Shown piece after piece: positions 46,204 through 56,041 of a stretch of 64,000 nucleotides of DNA. This stretch comes from Mesorhizobium sp. M1E.F.Ca.ET.045.02.1.1 (GTDB lineage Bacteria; Pseudomonadota; Alphaproteobacteria; Rhizobiales; Rhizobiaceae): NCBI RefSeq assembly GCF_003952485.1, contig NZ_CP034447.1, forward strand, positions 4,850,501 through 4,914,500. The letters are read 5' to 3'. The notes beneath the pieces are model-generated. The model ran no database searches and had not been told where the DNA came from. It saw only the letters and a program-made list of their open reading frames with translations. The number at the start of each line of letters is the position of its first letter. The first letter of the stretch is position 1. A program made the translations under genes and the position numbers.

Positions 46204-49200
46204 ATGGCAGATGAACTTCCACGCGACCCGCTGCAGCGCGAAGCAGCCGTGAAGGCCGCGCAGCCGGAAGCGCCGGCGCGGACCTTCATCCATCTGCGCG
46301 TGCACTCGGCCTATTCGCTGCTGGAGGGCGCCCTGCAGCTGGGCGCCATCGTCGGCCACGCGGCCAAGGACCAGGCGCCGGCGATCGCGGTGACCGACAC
46401 CAACAATCTGTTCGGCGCGCTCGAATTTGCCCAGAAGGCGGTCAAGGACGGCATCCAGCCGATCATCGGCTGCCAGATCGATCTCGCCTTTGCCGGCGAG
46501 GCGGTCGAGGCCCAGCGCGACCGCCGCCGGCACGGACCCGGCGTGTCGCCGCTCGTCCTGATCGCCGCCAGCGAGGTAGGTTATGCCAACCTGGTTCGGC
46601 TGATCAGCCGGGTCTATCTGGAGACGCCGCCCGGCGAACCGGTGCATATGACCAGCACGATGCTGGAAGGCCATTGCGATGGCCTGATCTGCCTGACGGG
46701 CGGCCCGCGCGGCCCGATCGGCAGCGCGCTCAAGGCCGACCGCCGCGACGTCGCCGAGCAGCGGCTGCTGACGTTGAAAGCGCTGTTCGGCGACAGGCTT
46801 TATATCGAATTGGAGCGCGTCCAGGGCTATGACCGGATGGTCGAGAAGTCGACGGTCGACCTCGCCTACACCCATGAATTGCCGCTGGTCGCCACCAACG
46901 AGGCCTTCTTCTTCAAGCGCGACGACTACGAGGCGCATGATGCGCTGATCGCCATAGCCGAGGGTTCGGTGGTCGCCGCCGATAACCGCCGGCGGCTCTC
47001 GCCGGACAATTTCCTGCGCAGCCAGGCCGAGATGGCGCGGCTGTTCTCGGACCTGCCGGAAGCGATCGACAATACGGTCGAGATCGCCATGCGCTGCGCC
47101 TACTATCCGAAGAACCGCAGCCCGATCCTGCCCCGCTTCACCGGCGCCGACGCCGCCGACAAGGACGCGGCCGAGAAGGCCGAGGCCGCCGAGCTTGCCC
47201 GCCAGGCGCGTGAGGGGCTGGTGGCGCGGCTTGCCAAGCACGGGCCGACGCCAGGCTACACGGTAGAGCAATATCGCGAGCGGCTCGAATTCGAGCTCGG
47301 CATCATCGAGAAGATGAAGTTCCCCGGCTACTTCCTGATCGTCGCCGACTTCATCAAATGGGCCAAATCGCAAGGCATCCCGGTCGGGCCGGGCCGCGGT
47401 TCGGGCGCCGGCTCGCTGGTCGCCTATTCGACCACCATCACCGATATCGACCCGCTGCGCTTCTCGCTGCTGTTCGAACGCTTCCTCAATCCCGATCGCG
47501 TCTCGATGCCCGACTTCGACATCGACTTCTGCCAGGACCGGCGCGAGGAGGTCATCCGCTACGTCCAGCAGAAATACGGCCGCGACCAGGTCGGCCAGAT
47601 CATCACCTTCGGCACGCTGCAGGCGCGCGCGGTGCTGCGCGACGTCGGCCGCGTGCTGCAGATGCCTTACGGCCAGGTCGACAAGCTTTCCAAGATGGTG
47701 CCGCAGAACCCGGCCAATCCGGTCAAGCTGGCGGATGCCATCGCCAACGAGCCGCGTTTCGCCGAGGAGGCGGAGAAGGAGCCGATCGTCCAGACGCTGC
47801 TCGACACGGCGCAGAAGCTCGAAGGCCTCTACCGTCACGCCTCGACGCACGCCGCGGGCATCGTCATCGGCGACCGGCCGCTGTCGGAACTGGTGCCGAT
47901 GTACCGCGATCCGCGCTCTGACATGCCGGTCACCCAGTTCAACATGAAATATGTCGAGCAGGCCGGGCTGGTGAAGTTCGACTTCCTCGGCCTGAAGACG
48001 CTCACCGTGCTGGAGACGGCGGTGAAGCTCATCCGCCGGCGCGGCGTCGACATCGATCTTGCCCGCATTCCGCTCGACGACAAGGACACCTATTCGATGC
48101 TGTCGCGCGGCGAGGTGGTCGGCGTGTTCCAGGTTGAAAGTGCGGGCATGCGCAAGGCGCTGATCGGCATGCGGCCGGACTGCATCGAGGACATCATCGC
48201 GTTGGTCGCGCTCTACCGCCCTGGTCCGATGGAGAACATCCCGACCTACAACGCCAGAAAGCACGGCGAAGAAGAGATGGCCTCGATCCACCCCAAGATC
48301 GACCATCTGGTGAAGGAGACGCAAGGCGTCATCGTCTACCAGGAACAGGTGATGCAGATCGCGCAGGAGCTTTCCGGCTATTCGCTCGGCGAAGCCGACC
48401 TTCTGCGCCGCGCCATGGGCAAGAAGATCCGCGCCGAGATGGACAAGCAGCGCGAGCGCTTCGTCTCGGGCGCGGTCGAGCGCGGCGTGGCCAAGCCGCA
48501 GGCCGACTTCATCTTCGACCTCCTGGCGAAGTTCGCCGACTACGGCTTCAACAAGTCGCACGCCGCCGCCTACGCGGTGGTGTCCTACCAGACCGCCTAT
48601 CTCAAGGCGCATTACCCGGTCGAGTTCCTGGCCGCGTCGATGACGCTCGACATGGGCAATACCGACAAGCTGGCCGATTTCCGGCAGGATGCGATGCGCC
48701 TCGGCATCGAGGTGGTGGCGCCCTCGGTGATGACCAGCTTCCGACCATTCGAGGTCGGCGAGAACAAGATCTTCTATTCGCTGGCGGCGCTCAAAGGCGT
48801 CGGCGACGCCGCGGTCGAGCATATCGTCGAGATGCGTGGCGAGAGGCCGTTCAAGAGTCTTGCCGATTTCTGCGAGCGGGTCGATCCGAAGGTCGTCGGC
48901 AAGCGCGTCTTCGAAAGCCTGATCATGGCGGGAGCCTTGGACTGCTTCGGGCATGACCGCGCCCAGATGATGGCCGGTGTCGAGCGGATGATGGGGCTCG
49001 CCTCGCTGGCGCAGCAGAACGCAATCTCCGGCCAGGCCGACATTTTCGGCGCCTCGCTTGGCGCCCAGTCGCAGGCGCTCAACCTGCCTGCGACCGATCC
49101 CTGGCTTGCCGCCGACCGGCTGCACCGCGAGTTCCAGGTCGTCGGCTTTTATCTCTCGGCGCATCCGCTCGACGAGTACAAGGCCGCGCTGCAGAAGATG

Positions 49201-49728
49201 CGGGTGCAGAACTGGGGAGAATTCTCGGCCGCGGTGAAGCGCGGCGCCGCGGCCGGCCGGCTCGCCGGCACCGTCACCACCAAGCAGGAGCGCAAGACCC
49301 GCACCGGCAACAAGATGGGCGTCGTGCAGTTTTCCGACACGACGGGTCAGTATGAGGCGGTGCTGTTCTCCGAAGGCCTGGCGCAGTATCGCGACATGCT
49401 GGAACCCGGCCGCTCGGTGGTGATCACCGTCTCGGCGGAAGATCGGCCGGAAGGCATCAATCTCCGCATCCAGACAGTGCAGTCGCTGGAGGACGAGGCA
49501 AGCCGCATCCAGAAGGCGCTGCGCATCTTCGTGCGCGACGCCCAGCCGATCAACATCCTGGCCAACCAGCTTTCCGTGAAGGGCGAGGGGCAGGTTAGCT
49601 TCGTCCTTATCAAGGACGCGGGTCAGGGCGAGGTGGAGATCGAGCTCCCCAATCGCTACCGCATCTCGCCGCAGGTCGCGTCGGCCATGCGCGCGGTGCC
49701 GGGTGTGGTCGAAGTGGAATTGGTTTAG
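46204..49728 (+). CDS. dnaE: DNA polymerase III subunit alpha
   Basis: 1,174 residues, the replicative polymerase of the DnaE1 type. An N-terminal PHP domain (HLRVHSAYSLLEGALQLGA; VTDTNNLFGALEFA) leads to the palm with the catalytic acids in PDFDIDFCQDRREEV, GRGSGAGSLVAY, a fingers region, and the C-terminal OB-fold near KMGVVQFSDTTGQYEAVLF. Domain order and length fit the main alpha subunit rather than DnaE2. Starts at ATG 46204. Followed closely by two palindromic repeats at 49729-49827. Confidence 0.97.
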   Translation: MADELPRDPLQREAAVKAAQPEAPARTFIHLRVHSAYSLLEGALQLGAIVGHAAKDQAPAIAVTDTNNLFGALEFAQKAVKDGIQPIIGCQIDLAFAGEAVEAQRDRRRHGPGVSPLVLIAASEVGYANLVRLISRVYLETPPGEPVHMTSTMLEGHCDGLICLTGGPRGPIGSALKADRRDVAEQRLLTLKALFGDRLYIELERVQGYDRMVEKSTVDLAYTHELPLVATNEAFFFKRDDYEAHDALIAIAEGSVVAADNRRRLSPDNFLRSQAEMARLFSDLPEAIDNTVEIAMRCAYYPKNRSPILPRFTGADAADKDAAEKAEAAELARQAREGLVARLAKHGPTPGYTVEQYRERLEFELGIIEKMKFPGYFLIVADFIKWAKSQGIPVGPGRGSGAGSLVAYSTTITDIDPLRFSLLFERFLNPDRVSMPDFDIDFCQDRREEVIRYVQQKYGRDQVGQIITFGTLQARAVLRDVGRVLQMPYGQVDKLSKMVPQNPANPVKLADAIANEPRFAEEAEKEPIVQTLLDTAQKLEGLYRHASTHAAGIVIGDRPLSELVPMYRDPRSDMPVTQFNMKYVEQAGLVKFDFLGLKTLTVLETAVKLIRRRGVDIDLARIPLDDKDTYSMLSRGEVVGVFQVESAGMRKALIGMRPDCIEDIIALVALYRPGPMENIPTYNARKHGEEEMASIHPKIDHLVKETQGVIVYQEQVMQIAQELSGYSLGEADLLRRAMGKKIRAEMDKQRERFVSGAVERGVAKPQADFIFDLLAKFADYGFNKSHAAAYAVVSYQTAYLKAHYPVEFLAASMTLDMGNTDKLADFRQDAMRLGIEVVAPSVMTSFRPFEVGENKIFYSLAALKGVGDAAVEHIVEMRGERPFKSLADFCERVDPKVVGKRVFESLIMAGALDCFGHDRAQMMAGVERMMGLASLAQQNAISGQADIFGASLGAQSQALNLPATDPWLAADRLHREFQVVGFYLSAHPLDEYKAALQKMRVQNWGEFSAAVKRGAAAGRLAGTVTTKQERKTRTGNKMGVVQFSDTTGQYEAVLFSEGLAQYRDMLEPGRSVVITVSAEDRPEGINLRIQTVQSLEDEASRIQKALRIFVRDAQPINILANQLSVKGEGQVSFVLIKDAGQGEVEIELPNRYRISPQVASAMRAVPGVVEVELV

Positions 49729-49827
49729 CGCAATTCCAGGAAAAGTGCGTAGCGGTTTTCCGTCCGGAATTGCGTAAAACAAATACTTAGAGCGGGTCAG
49801 CGTTTCCGTGAATGGCCGACCCGCTCT
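49729..49827. repeat. Two palindromic repeats between dnaE and the EamA gene
   Basis: First element: CGCAATTCC (49729-49737) pairs with GGAATTGCG (49766-49774) with an inner GGAAAA/TTTTCC stem. Second: AGAGCGGGTC (49789-49798) pairs with GACCCGCTCT (49818-49827). The first recurs in part at 61471-61520. They sit exactly between two convergent stop codons and may terminate both transcripts. Confidence 0.75.
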
Positions 49828-49830
49828 AGT

Positions 49831-50718
49831 TCAGGAAACCGCGGCTTCCGCCTCCGCCGTCGGCGGGGCTTTCCGCTGCAGGTTGAGCAGATTGCCGGCC
49901 AGGATCAGCAAGGCGCCGCCCGCGGTGAAGACATCGATCTGCTCGCTGTAGAGCAGCCAGCCGATCAGCGCCGACAGCGGCACGCGCAGGAAGTCCATCG
50001 GCGAAATGACGGTCGCGTCGGCGTGGCTGAGCGCGCGGGCCATGCAGAAATGCGAAGACATGCCGGTGAAGGCGACCAGGAATATCGACGGCCAGAGTTC
50101 GACCGACGGGTTGCGCCAGACATAGAGCGCCGGGACGAGGCCGACCACGGACTGGATGATCAGCATCCAGAAGATGATGCGCACGACGCTTTCGGTTCGC
50201 GTCAGCGACTTGACCATGACCACCGAGACGCCGAAGCACATGGCGGCCCCCAGCACGACGAGATGACCGGGATCGATCGAGCCGACGCCAGGACGCACGA
50301 TGATCACCACCCCGATCAATCCCAGCACGATCGCCGTCAGCCTTGGCCGCGACAGCCTTTCGCCGAGAAAGCTCACCGCCAGGATCGCGGTCCAGATCGG
50401 TGTCGTGAACTCGATCGAGATCAGCACGGCCAGCGGAATCAAGGTCAGCGCATAGAGCCAGGCGGCCTGGCCGGCATAGTGGACGACGTTGCGCGCGACG
50501 TGGGCGAGCGGGCGCTCGGTGCGCATCGCCTTGAAGCCGCCGCTTGTCATCACCAGCGGCAGCAGGATGAAAAAGCCGATCACCGAGCGCAGCTCCAGCA
50601 CCTGGAAGACATTGAGCGCGGCCGTCGCGGTGCGGCCGGCGACCGACATCGCCAGGAACGAGGCGATCGACAGCGCCATCCAGAACGCGGCCTTGGGGAT
50701 CGAGGGAGCGGGTGCCAT
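49831..50718 (-). CDS. EamA/DMT family transporter
   Basis: 295 residues with ten predicted membrane helices in two EamA halves (FWMALSIASFLAMSVAGR ... ISIEFTTPIWTAILAVSFLGERLSR; later RIIFWMLIIQSVVGLVPALYV ... ISPMDFLRVPLSALIGWLLYSE). EamA proteins export metabolites such as amino acids; substrate unknown. ATG 50718 fits the family length; an upstream ATG at 50769 would add 17 residues. There is no clear ribosome-binding site for either. Convergent with dnaE across the palindromic repeats. Confidence 0.85.
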   Translation of the reverse strand: MAPAPSIPKAAFWMALSIASFLAMSVAGRTATAALNVFQVLELRSVIGFFILLPLVMTSGGFKAMRTERPLAHVARNVVHYAGQAAWLYALTLIPLAVLISIEFTTPIWTAILAVSFLGERLSRPRLTAIVLGLIGVVIIVRPGVGSIDPGHLVVLGAAMCFGVSVVMVKSLTRTESVVRIIFWMLIIQSVVGLVPALYVWRNPSVELWPSIFLVAFTGMSSHFCMARALSHADATVISPMDFLRVPLSALIGWLLYSEQIDVFTAGGALLILAGNLLNLQRKAPPTAEAEAAVS

Positions 50719-50897
50719 GGGCGCTATTTCGCAAGCCAGGACCCTTGCCGCAACCGCTAGCCGATGCATTCGACTGGGCCAGCGCGATGAGGCGTAAAAA
50801 AACGGTCACGTTGAAGGCGGAACCTGCAGCGGCCGCACGCGTTCGAGTCGTTGTGTCCGTAAGCTTTGGCATGTCCGATGCCGAGGGGAGACCTCCA

Positions 50898-51401
50898 ATG
50901 AAATCGCTGATGCTGCTTGTGCTCGCCGGCTGCCTGACGGCAGCCGTGGACGCCCGTGCCGACGATGCCGATTTCCTGCGCTCGTTCCAGGGCAGCTTCG
51001 CCGGCAACGGCACCCTCAAGGTGAGCGCCAGTGCGCCGACGGTGAACATCTCCTGCACCTTCAAATCCGGCGCAAGCTCGACCTCCCTGTCGCTGGATGG
51101 CCAATGCCGGGGCCTCATCCTGATGACGCGGGAGATCAGCGCCGACCTGAAAGCGAGCGGCGCGGGCTATACCGGCGTCTATGTCGGCTCGCGCACGGGA
51201 CCTGCGCAGTTGAACGGCAGCCGCGAGGGCAACGCGCTCAACCTCGGCATCCGTTGGGCAAAAGAGGTCAACGGCGACCGCAAGGCGCAATTGACCGTCG
51301 AAAAGACCGGCAGAGACGGCATGCGGCTGACGGTGACCGACACCGATCCGAAGACCGGCAAGACCATGGTGACGAGCCGGATCGATTTGCGGCGGACCTG
51401 A
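50898..51401 (+). CDS. Secreted protein of unknown function, 167 residues
   Basis: A signal peptide (KSLMLLVLAGCLTAAVDARA, with an LAGC that could also be a lipobox although placed early) leads to a mature part of beta-strand character: DFLRSFQGSFAGNGTLKVS, ISCTFKSGASSTSLSLDGQC (two cysteines likely bridged), GYTGVYVGSRTGPAQLNG and LTVTDTDPKTGKTMVTSRI. I do not recognise the family; the pattern recalls small secreted beta-barrel proteins. A GAGGGGAG ribosome-binding site precedes ATG 50898. Lies between the divergent EamA gene and dinB (convergent). Confidence 0.72.
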   Translation: MKSLMLLVLAGCLTAAVDARADDADFLRSFQGSFAGNGTLKVSASAPTVNISCTFKSGASSTSLSLDGQCRGLILMTREISADLKASGAGYTGVYVGSRTGPAQLNGSREGNALNLGIRWAKEVNGDRKAQLTVEKTGRDGMRLTVTDTDPKTGKTMVTSRIDLRRT

Positions 51402-51450
51402 TCGAGGTATGTCGTTATTCAGGGCCGGCCTGACGCGTCCGCAGCCGTTT

Positions 51451-52767
51451 TCATTCCTCGATCGGCTCGGGCGGGCTGGCGCCGCGGCCCTTGCCGAACG
51501 TGTAGCCGGTCTCCACGGCCTTCCTGCCGAACTTGTCGCGCAGCTCGTCGATGGCGGTTTCGGCCAGCGCGCGCTTGCGGGACTGGATGTCGACCAGATC
51601 GGGCGGATCGGCCTTCCCGTCGTCGGAGAGATCGCTGACGCCGATGCCGAGCAGGCGGAACTTCGTGCCGTCGGCCTCGCGGCGCAACAGGTCGAGCCCG
51701 GTCTGAAAGATGCGGTCGGCCAGCCGTGTCGGATCGCCGAGCTGGCGGTTGCGGGTGCGGAGCTTGAAATCCTGCGTCTTCAGCTTCAGCACCACGGTGC
51801 GCCCGGCAATGCCGGATTTCTTCAGCCGCGCCGAGACTTTTTCCGACAGGCCGCGCAATACCGGCACAAGTTCCGCCAGGGAGGCGATATCGGTGTCGAA
51901 GGTGGTTTCGGCCGAAACGCTCTTGGCATCGCCGTCGGGGTCGACGCGACGATCGTCCTCGCCGCGCGAAAGCCGGTAGAGCCGGTCGCCCATGACGCCG
52001 TAACGACGCATCAACTCGCCGCGCTCCATGCGCTGCAGTTGGGCGATGGTGCGGATGCCGTCGCGCTCCAGCGTTGCGGCCAGCGCCTTGCCGACGCCCC
52101 AGATCAGCGTCACCGGCTGCCCGGCGAGGAAACTTGGCGCCTCAGCCTCGCCGATGACCGAAAAGCCGCGCGGCTTGCGGAAGTCGGACGCGATCTTGGC
52201 CAAAAATTTGCAGTAGGAGAGGCCGGCCGAAACGGTGATGCCGAGCTCCTTTTCGATGGTCTGCGCGAAGCGCGCCAGCACAAGCGCCGGCGGCATGCCG
52301 TGCAGGCGCTCGGTGCCGGCCAGGTCGAGAAACGCCTCGTCGATCGAAAGCGGCTTGACGAGCGGCGTCAGCGCCTGCATCAGCGCGCGCACCTCGCGGC
52401 CGACCTGAACATATTTCTCCATGTTGGGGGGAATGACCACAGCGTCCGGGCAGGCTTCGAGCGCCTTGAACATCGGCATGGCCGAGCGCACGCCCTGGAT
52501 GCGGGCGATGTAGCAGGCGGTGGAGACGACGCCGCGCCGGCCGCCACCGACGATCACCGGCTTGTCCTTCAGCGCCGGATTGTCGCGCTTTTCGATCGCC
52601 GCGTAGAAGGCGTCACAGTCGATATGGGCGATGTGCAGCCGGTAGAGCTCGGGATGACGGACGAGGCGCGGACTGCCGCAACGCTCGCAACGGCGCGCCT
52701 CGCTGCGCTGCAGCGCCAGACAGTCGCGGCAAAAACCGTGTTCGGGATTGTTGACAGGAGCCGCCAT
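51451..52767 (-). CDS. dinB: DNA polymerase IV with N-terminal zinc-finger-like segment
   Basis: 438 residues. Y-family translesion polymerase: the catalytic acids in [17 protein letters not shown] and [10 protein letters not shown], the palm/fingers [24 protein letters not shown] (in pieces), the helix-hairpin-helix [17 protein letters not shown] and the little-finger domain after ~300. Upstream of the core it carries a four-cysteine block, FCRDCLA and RRCERCGSP, suggestive of a zinc ribbon, and a C-terminal tail. A LexA box lies upstream and partly overlaps an alternative ATG at 52779, so the start 52767 is preferred. SOS-induced by inference. Confidence 0.93.
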   Translation of the reverse strand: MAAPVNNPEHGFCRDCLALQRSEARRCERCGSPRLVRHPELYRLHIAHIDCDAFYAAIEKRDNPALKDKPVIVGGGRRGVVSTACYIARIQGVRSAMPMFKALEACPDAVVIPPNMEKYVQVGREVRALMQALTPLVKPLSIDEAFLDLAGTERLHGMPPALVLARFAQTIEKELGITVSAGLSYCKFLAKIASDFRKPRGFSVIGEAEAPSFLAGQPVTLIWGVGKALAATLERDGIRTIAQLQRMERGELMRRYGVMGDRLYRLSRGEDDRRVDPDGDAKSVSAETTFDTDIASLAELVPVLRGLSEKVSARLKKSGIAGRTVVLKLKTQDFKLRTRNRQLGDPTRLADRIFQTGLDLLRREADGTKFRLLGIGVSDLSDDGKADPPDLVDIQSRKRALAETAIDELRDKFGRKAVETGYTFGKGRGASPPEPIEE

Positions 52768-52773
52768 CGCTGC

Positions 52774-52788
52774 GAACATAAAGAGAAC
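52774..52788 (-). promoter_or_regulatory. LexA box of dinB
   Basis: GAACATAAAGAGAAC on the plus strand reads GTTCTCTTTATGTTC towards dinB, an exact GTTC-N7-GTTC alphaproteobacterial LexA box. It ends six bases from the dinB start used here. Confidence 0.85.
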
Positions 52789-52844
52789 AAACGCAATGGT
52801 ACGACAGTGCAGGGCCGGCAACAAGCTTGGCCTGGGGAGAACGT

Positions 52845-53420
52845 ATGAGCACGACCATAGTACCGCTGACACCAGAGCGTTGGGTCGACTTCGAGGACCT
52901 GTTCGGCAAGCAAGGCGCCTGTTACGGCTGCTGGTGCACGCATTTCCGGCTGACGCCGGCGGAGCGCCGCGCGAGCGACCGCGAGCGCAACAAGGATCAC
53001 ATCAAGGCGCGCATCGAAGCCGGCCCGCCGCCGGGACTTCTGGCTTTCGAGGAGGGCAAGGCCGTCGGCTGGATGCAGATCGGTCCGCGCGCCGACGTGC
53101 CCGAGTGGAACAATCAGGGCAGGGGTTCGGCGCCGATCGATCCGGCCGACGCCGGCGACGCGAGCGTCTGGGCGATCTCCTGCTTCTTCATCCGCGTCAA
53201 GGCGCGGGGCAGGGGCATCACCCATCGCCTCGTCGACGGCGGCATCGCCTTTGCCCGCGACAATGGCGCCAGGCTGCTGGAAGCCTGCCCGATCGATCTC
53301 TCGCGTGACTCGCGCTCGATCGGGCTGTTCGTCGGCTCGTCACGGGTGTTCGAGAAGGCCGGTTTCGAGAGGCTTGTGGAGCGCAAGCCCGGCCGGCCGC
53401 TGATGCGGCTGGTGCTTTAG
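52845..53420 (+). CDS. GNAT family N-acetyltransferase
   Basis: 191 residues. The N-terminus carries a [10 protein letters not shown] motif seen in a distinct GNAT branch; the acetyl-CoA site is in [28 protein letters not shown] (the RxxG/A loop as ARGRG), and [20 protein letters not shown] is the C-terminal block. Target unknown. ATG 52845 has GGGGAGA upstream. Divergent from dinB; the LexA box lies between them but is nearer to dinB. Confidence 0.85.
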   Translation: MSTTIVPLTPERWVDFEDLFGKQGACYGCWCTHFRLTPAERRASDRERNKDHIKARIEAGPPPGLLAFEEGKAVGWMQIGPRADVPEWNNQGRGSAPIDPADAGDASVWAISCFFIRVKARGRGITHRLVDGGIAFARDNGARLLEACPIDLSRDSRSIGLFVGSSRVFEKAGFERLVERKPGRPLMRLVL

Positions 53421-53523
53421 CGGCTTAGGGTTTTGGCTTACAGTCACCGTCTTGCAGCCGTAACGCTTCTTCCCTACCAGAAGCGCGAAACGGTTTGCCT
53501 TCCGAGACCAACGGAGAACTGAC

Positions 53524-55086
53524 GTGAAGCGTGTTTTACCACTTGTTTTCGTTTTTGCTTTCAGTGCACCGGCCCTTGCCCAAACTGTCGACAGCCAGGG
53601 CGCGAAGCAGCTTTCCGACAGTCTGGCGCGCTATTTCGGCAAACAGGCGTTTGACAGTGGCGTGGTCAAGGTCTCGGTGGAAGGCGATGCCTACAAAGTC
53701 GTTGTCGACATCAAGGCGCTGGTCAATGCCCTACCGGAAGAGAAGTCGCTGAAATTCGACCTGGCGCCCTACGCCTTGACGGTGAAGCCGCGCAGCGATG
53801 GTTCCTGGGACGTCGCCTCGGATTTCTCGCAACGCATGTCTTTCGAATTCAACGGACCGGAAGGTCCGCAAAGCATGCAACTCGCGGTCAAGGACGGCAA
53901 GGGCACCGCAGTCTACGATCCGAACCTCGCCGCCTTCACCAGCGGCGCCAGCTCGATGGCCGGCATGACCATGACATCGCGGGAAGCCAAGCAGCAGGCG
54001 GACGTCACCGCCGGCGCCGGCACCGCGACCATCGCCGCCACCAAGTCGGCCAATGGCGGTGTCGACTTCACCGCGACGCAAAAAGTCTCGAGCTTCGTCG
54101 AGACGATCAAGGTCGACGATCCCGACAGCGGAATGAATTTTCCGTTGACGCTGAAAGCGCCGGAATTGTCGGTGGACGCGAAGGGCAAGGGCGTGCGGAC
54201 GAAGCCGCTGCTCGACCTGCTTGCCTTTGCCGTGGCCAATGAGGACGAAGCCAAGCTCAAGGCCAACCAGGCGGAGCTCAAGACGCTTCTGCAGGCCGCG
54301 CTGCCCGTCTGGGAAAGGATCGACGGCAACTACGGCTTCAAGGATTTCGAGGTGGAGAGCCCTGTCGGCAAGTTCGGAGCGACGCAGTTCAGCGCTGCGT
54401 TCGGCATGGACGGCGTCTCCCAGAACGGCAAAGTCGACTACGCGATCAAGGCTTCCGGCCTGACGATCCCGCGGCAGATGCTACCCGGCTGGAGCGTCGC
54501 TCTGCTGCCGACGGATGTCGAGCTGAACTTCGGCGGCGCCAATATCGATCTCGACACCATGGCGAAGAAAGCGATCGAAGCCTTTGATCTCAATAAGAAT
54601 CCGCCGCTGTCGGATGAGTTCGGCGACGCTCTGGTCGCCGATTTCCTGGCCAAGACACCCAAGTTCGTCCTTGGCCACAGCACGGTGAAGAACGGCGATA
54701 TCGAGGTCGCGATGGAAGGCGAGATGACGTTTCCGGGCAAGAAGCCGGATGCGACAATGATCGTCGATGTCGCGGGCTACGACAAGATCGTGCAGGTCCT
54801 GCAAGAGGGGGCCAAGAGCGACGAGCAACTGGCACAGGCGTTCCCCTTCGCGCTCGCCGTCAAAGGTTTTGGCAAGACGCTGCCCGATGGCCGGCTGGAA
54901 TGGGTCATCAATGCCAAGGCCGACGGTTCTGTCACGGTCAATGGCGCCATGCTGAAGCCGGCCGATGCCGTTCAGGACGACGGCGCCGGCCAGGATGACG
55001 GCTCGGGCCAGGACGACGGCTCGGATCAAGAGGACGGCTCGGGCCAGGACGGCAATGGCGGCGCCGGAGCGAAGCTGCAGCCTTAG
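53524..55086 (+). CDS. Secreted protein with acidic repetitive tail, function unknown
   Basis: 520 residues. Cleavable signal peptide (RVLPLVFVFAFSAPALAQ), so periplasmic or exported. The body (20-475) is rich in beta-strand patterns with phrases such as DGSWDVASDFSQRMSFEFNG and YAIKASGLTIPRQMLPGWSV, resembling DUF945/YdgA-like or lipid-transfer proteins, but not securely. The C-terminus has near-perfect short repeats of QDDGSG (about residues 485-512) ending in a Gly-rich stretch. Start GTG 53524 has GGAG nine bases upstream. Its neighbours give no functional hint. Confidence 0.72.
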   Translation: MKRVLPLVFVFAFSAPALAQTVDSQGAKQLSDSLARYFGKQAFDSGVVKVSVEGDAYKVVVDIKALVNALPEEKSLKFDLAPYALTVKPRSDGSWDVASDFSQRMSFEFNGPEGPQSMQLAVKDGKGTAVYDPNLAAFTSGASSMAGMTMTSREAKQQADVTAGAGTATIAATKSANGGVDFTATQKVSSFVETIKVDDPDSGMNFPLTLKAPELSVDAKGKGVRTKPLLDLLAFAVANEDEAKLKANQAELKTLLQAALPVWERIDGNYGFKDFEVESPVGKFGATQFSAAFGMDGVSQNGKVDYAIKASGLTIPRQMLPGWSVALLPTDVELNFGGANIDLDTMAKKAIEAFDLNKNPPLSDEFGDALVADFLAKTPKFVLGHSTVKNGDIEVAMEGEMTFPGKKPDATMIVDVAGYDKIVQVLQEGAKSDEQLAQAFPFALAVKGFGKTLPDGRLEWVINAKADGSVTVNGAMLKPADAVQDDGAGQDDGSGQDDGSDQEDGSGQDGNGGAGAKLQP

Positions 55087-55091
55087 CGGCC

Positions 55092-55745
55092 TTAGAGGCC
55101 GAGAGCGCCCGCGATCTTCGGGGCCGCGTCGCGCCAGCTCTCGACAGAGATGATGTCGTCCGGAGTCGGCGGCAGGAAGGCGCGCAGCGAATTGTCAGCC
55201 ATCAGGTGAAAGAGGTGCGCGTCGGCGACTGAGTCGCGCGCCGACATCAGGTTGGAAGGCTGGTCGTCGACAAAGGCGACGGACCTGCCCTTGGCGCCGC
55301 GCAGCTTGGCGATGGCCGGTCCTTTCGCCATTTCCGTGGTCAGCAGCGGGTAGTTCAGGCCGAGCGCGTCGAGATGCGCCCGGCGCACGGCGCGATGCCT
55401 GTGCGGCATGGCGGTCAGCAGGACGATCTCGGCGCGGCGCCCGAGCATCGCCAGCGCCTCCGCGGCGCCGTCGGTGATGCTTTGCCAATCGGCCTGCGCG
55501 TCGAAGAAATCGCCGAGAAGGGCCGTGACCTCGGCCTGCTCGATCAGCCGGCCGGATGCCGTCTTGGCGATGTTGCCTGTGAGGCGGAAGGAGGCGAGCG
55601 TCAACTGGAAGCCGCGCGTTTTCAGGAAATGCGGAAAGGGCCGGACGAATTCGAGCACGACGTCGTCGACGTCCAGCACCAGAAGGGGCCGGTCGTCGGC
55701 GGCAAGCTCCTCGATCTGACGCGCGGTCTCGGGATCGTCGCTCAC
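55092..55745 (-). CDS. HAD-superfamily hydrolase
   Basis: 217 residues. HAD motif I appears as LLVLDVDDVVLEF (Asp nucleophile and second Asp), motif II as VLLTAMPHRHR, and motif III/IV near AFVDDQPSNLMSARDS. This order suits a phosphatase of small substrates, with a cap region between motifs I and II (FLKTRGFQLTLASFRL). Substrate unknown. GTG start 55745 overlaps the DUF3572 stop (GTGA), so the two are translationally coupled. Confidence 0.83.
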   Translation of the reverse strand: MSDDPETARQIEELAADDRPLLVLDVDDVVLEFVRPFPHFLKTRGFQLTLASFRLTGNIAKTASGRLIEQAEVTALLGDFFDAQADWQSITDGAAEALAMLGRRAEIVLLTAMPHRHRAVRRAHLDALGLNYPLLTTEMAKGPAIAKLRGAKGRSVAFVDDQPSNLMSARDSVADAHLFHLMADNSLRAFLPPTPDDIISVESWRDAAPKIAGALGL

Positions 55746-56041
55746 GTCGAGCGCTCGTGATCGTCATTGCCGAGCGGCAGCGCGCGCAAAGCCTTGCCGA
55801 CGGCGGCCGGCGGCGTGCCGGTTTCCTCGGCAAAGCGCAGAAGCGTCGGCTCATGGGCGAGGATGAACTGCAGCACGCCGGCGAGGAAGCCCGGCTCCTG
55901 CGCCGCCTTGCGGATCGAGTGCGCCTCGATACCGGTTATCGCCAGGAAGCGGGGCAGAAGCTCCGGGTCGCCGGCGACGAAGCCAAGCGCCCTGACAGCA
56001 AGGGTTTCCGCCTCCTCGCGCATTGACGCTGCGTTCGCCAT
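55742..56041 (-). CDS. DUF3572 family protein
   Basis: 99 residues. Family-like core: AETLAVRALGFVAGDPELLPRFLAITG and KAAQEPGFLAGVLQFILAHEPTLLRFAEETG, in pieces. An all-helical small protein found in alphaproteobacteria near divK; function unknown. ATG 56041 has AAGG upstream. First gene of a two-gene unit with the HAD hydrolase and divergent from divK. Confidence 0.85.
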   Translation of the reverse strand: MANAASMREEAETLAVRALGFVAGDPELLPRFLAITGIEAHSIRKAAQEPGFLAGVLQFILAHEPTLLRFAEETGTPPAAVGKALRALPLGNDDHERST

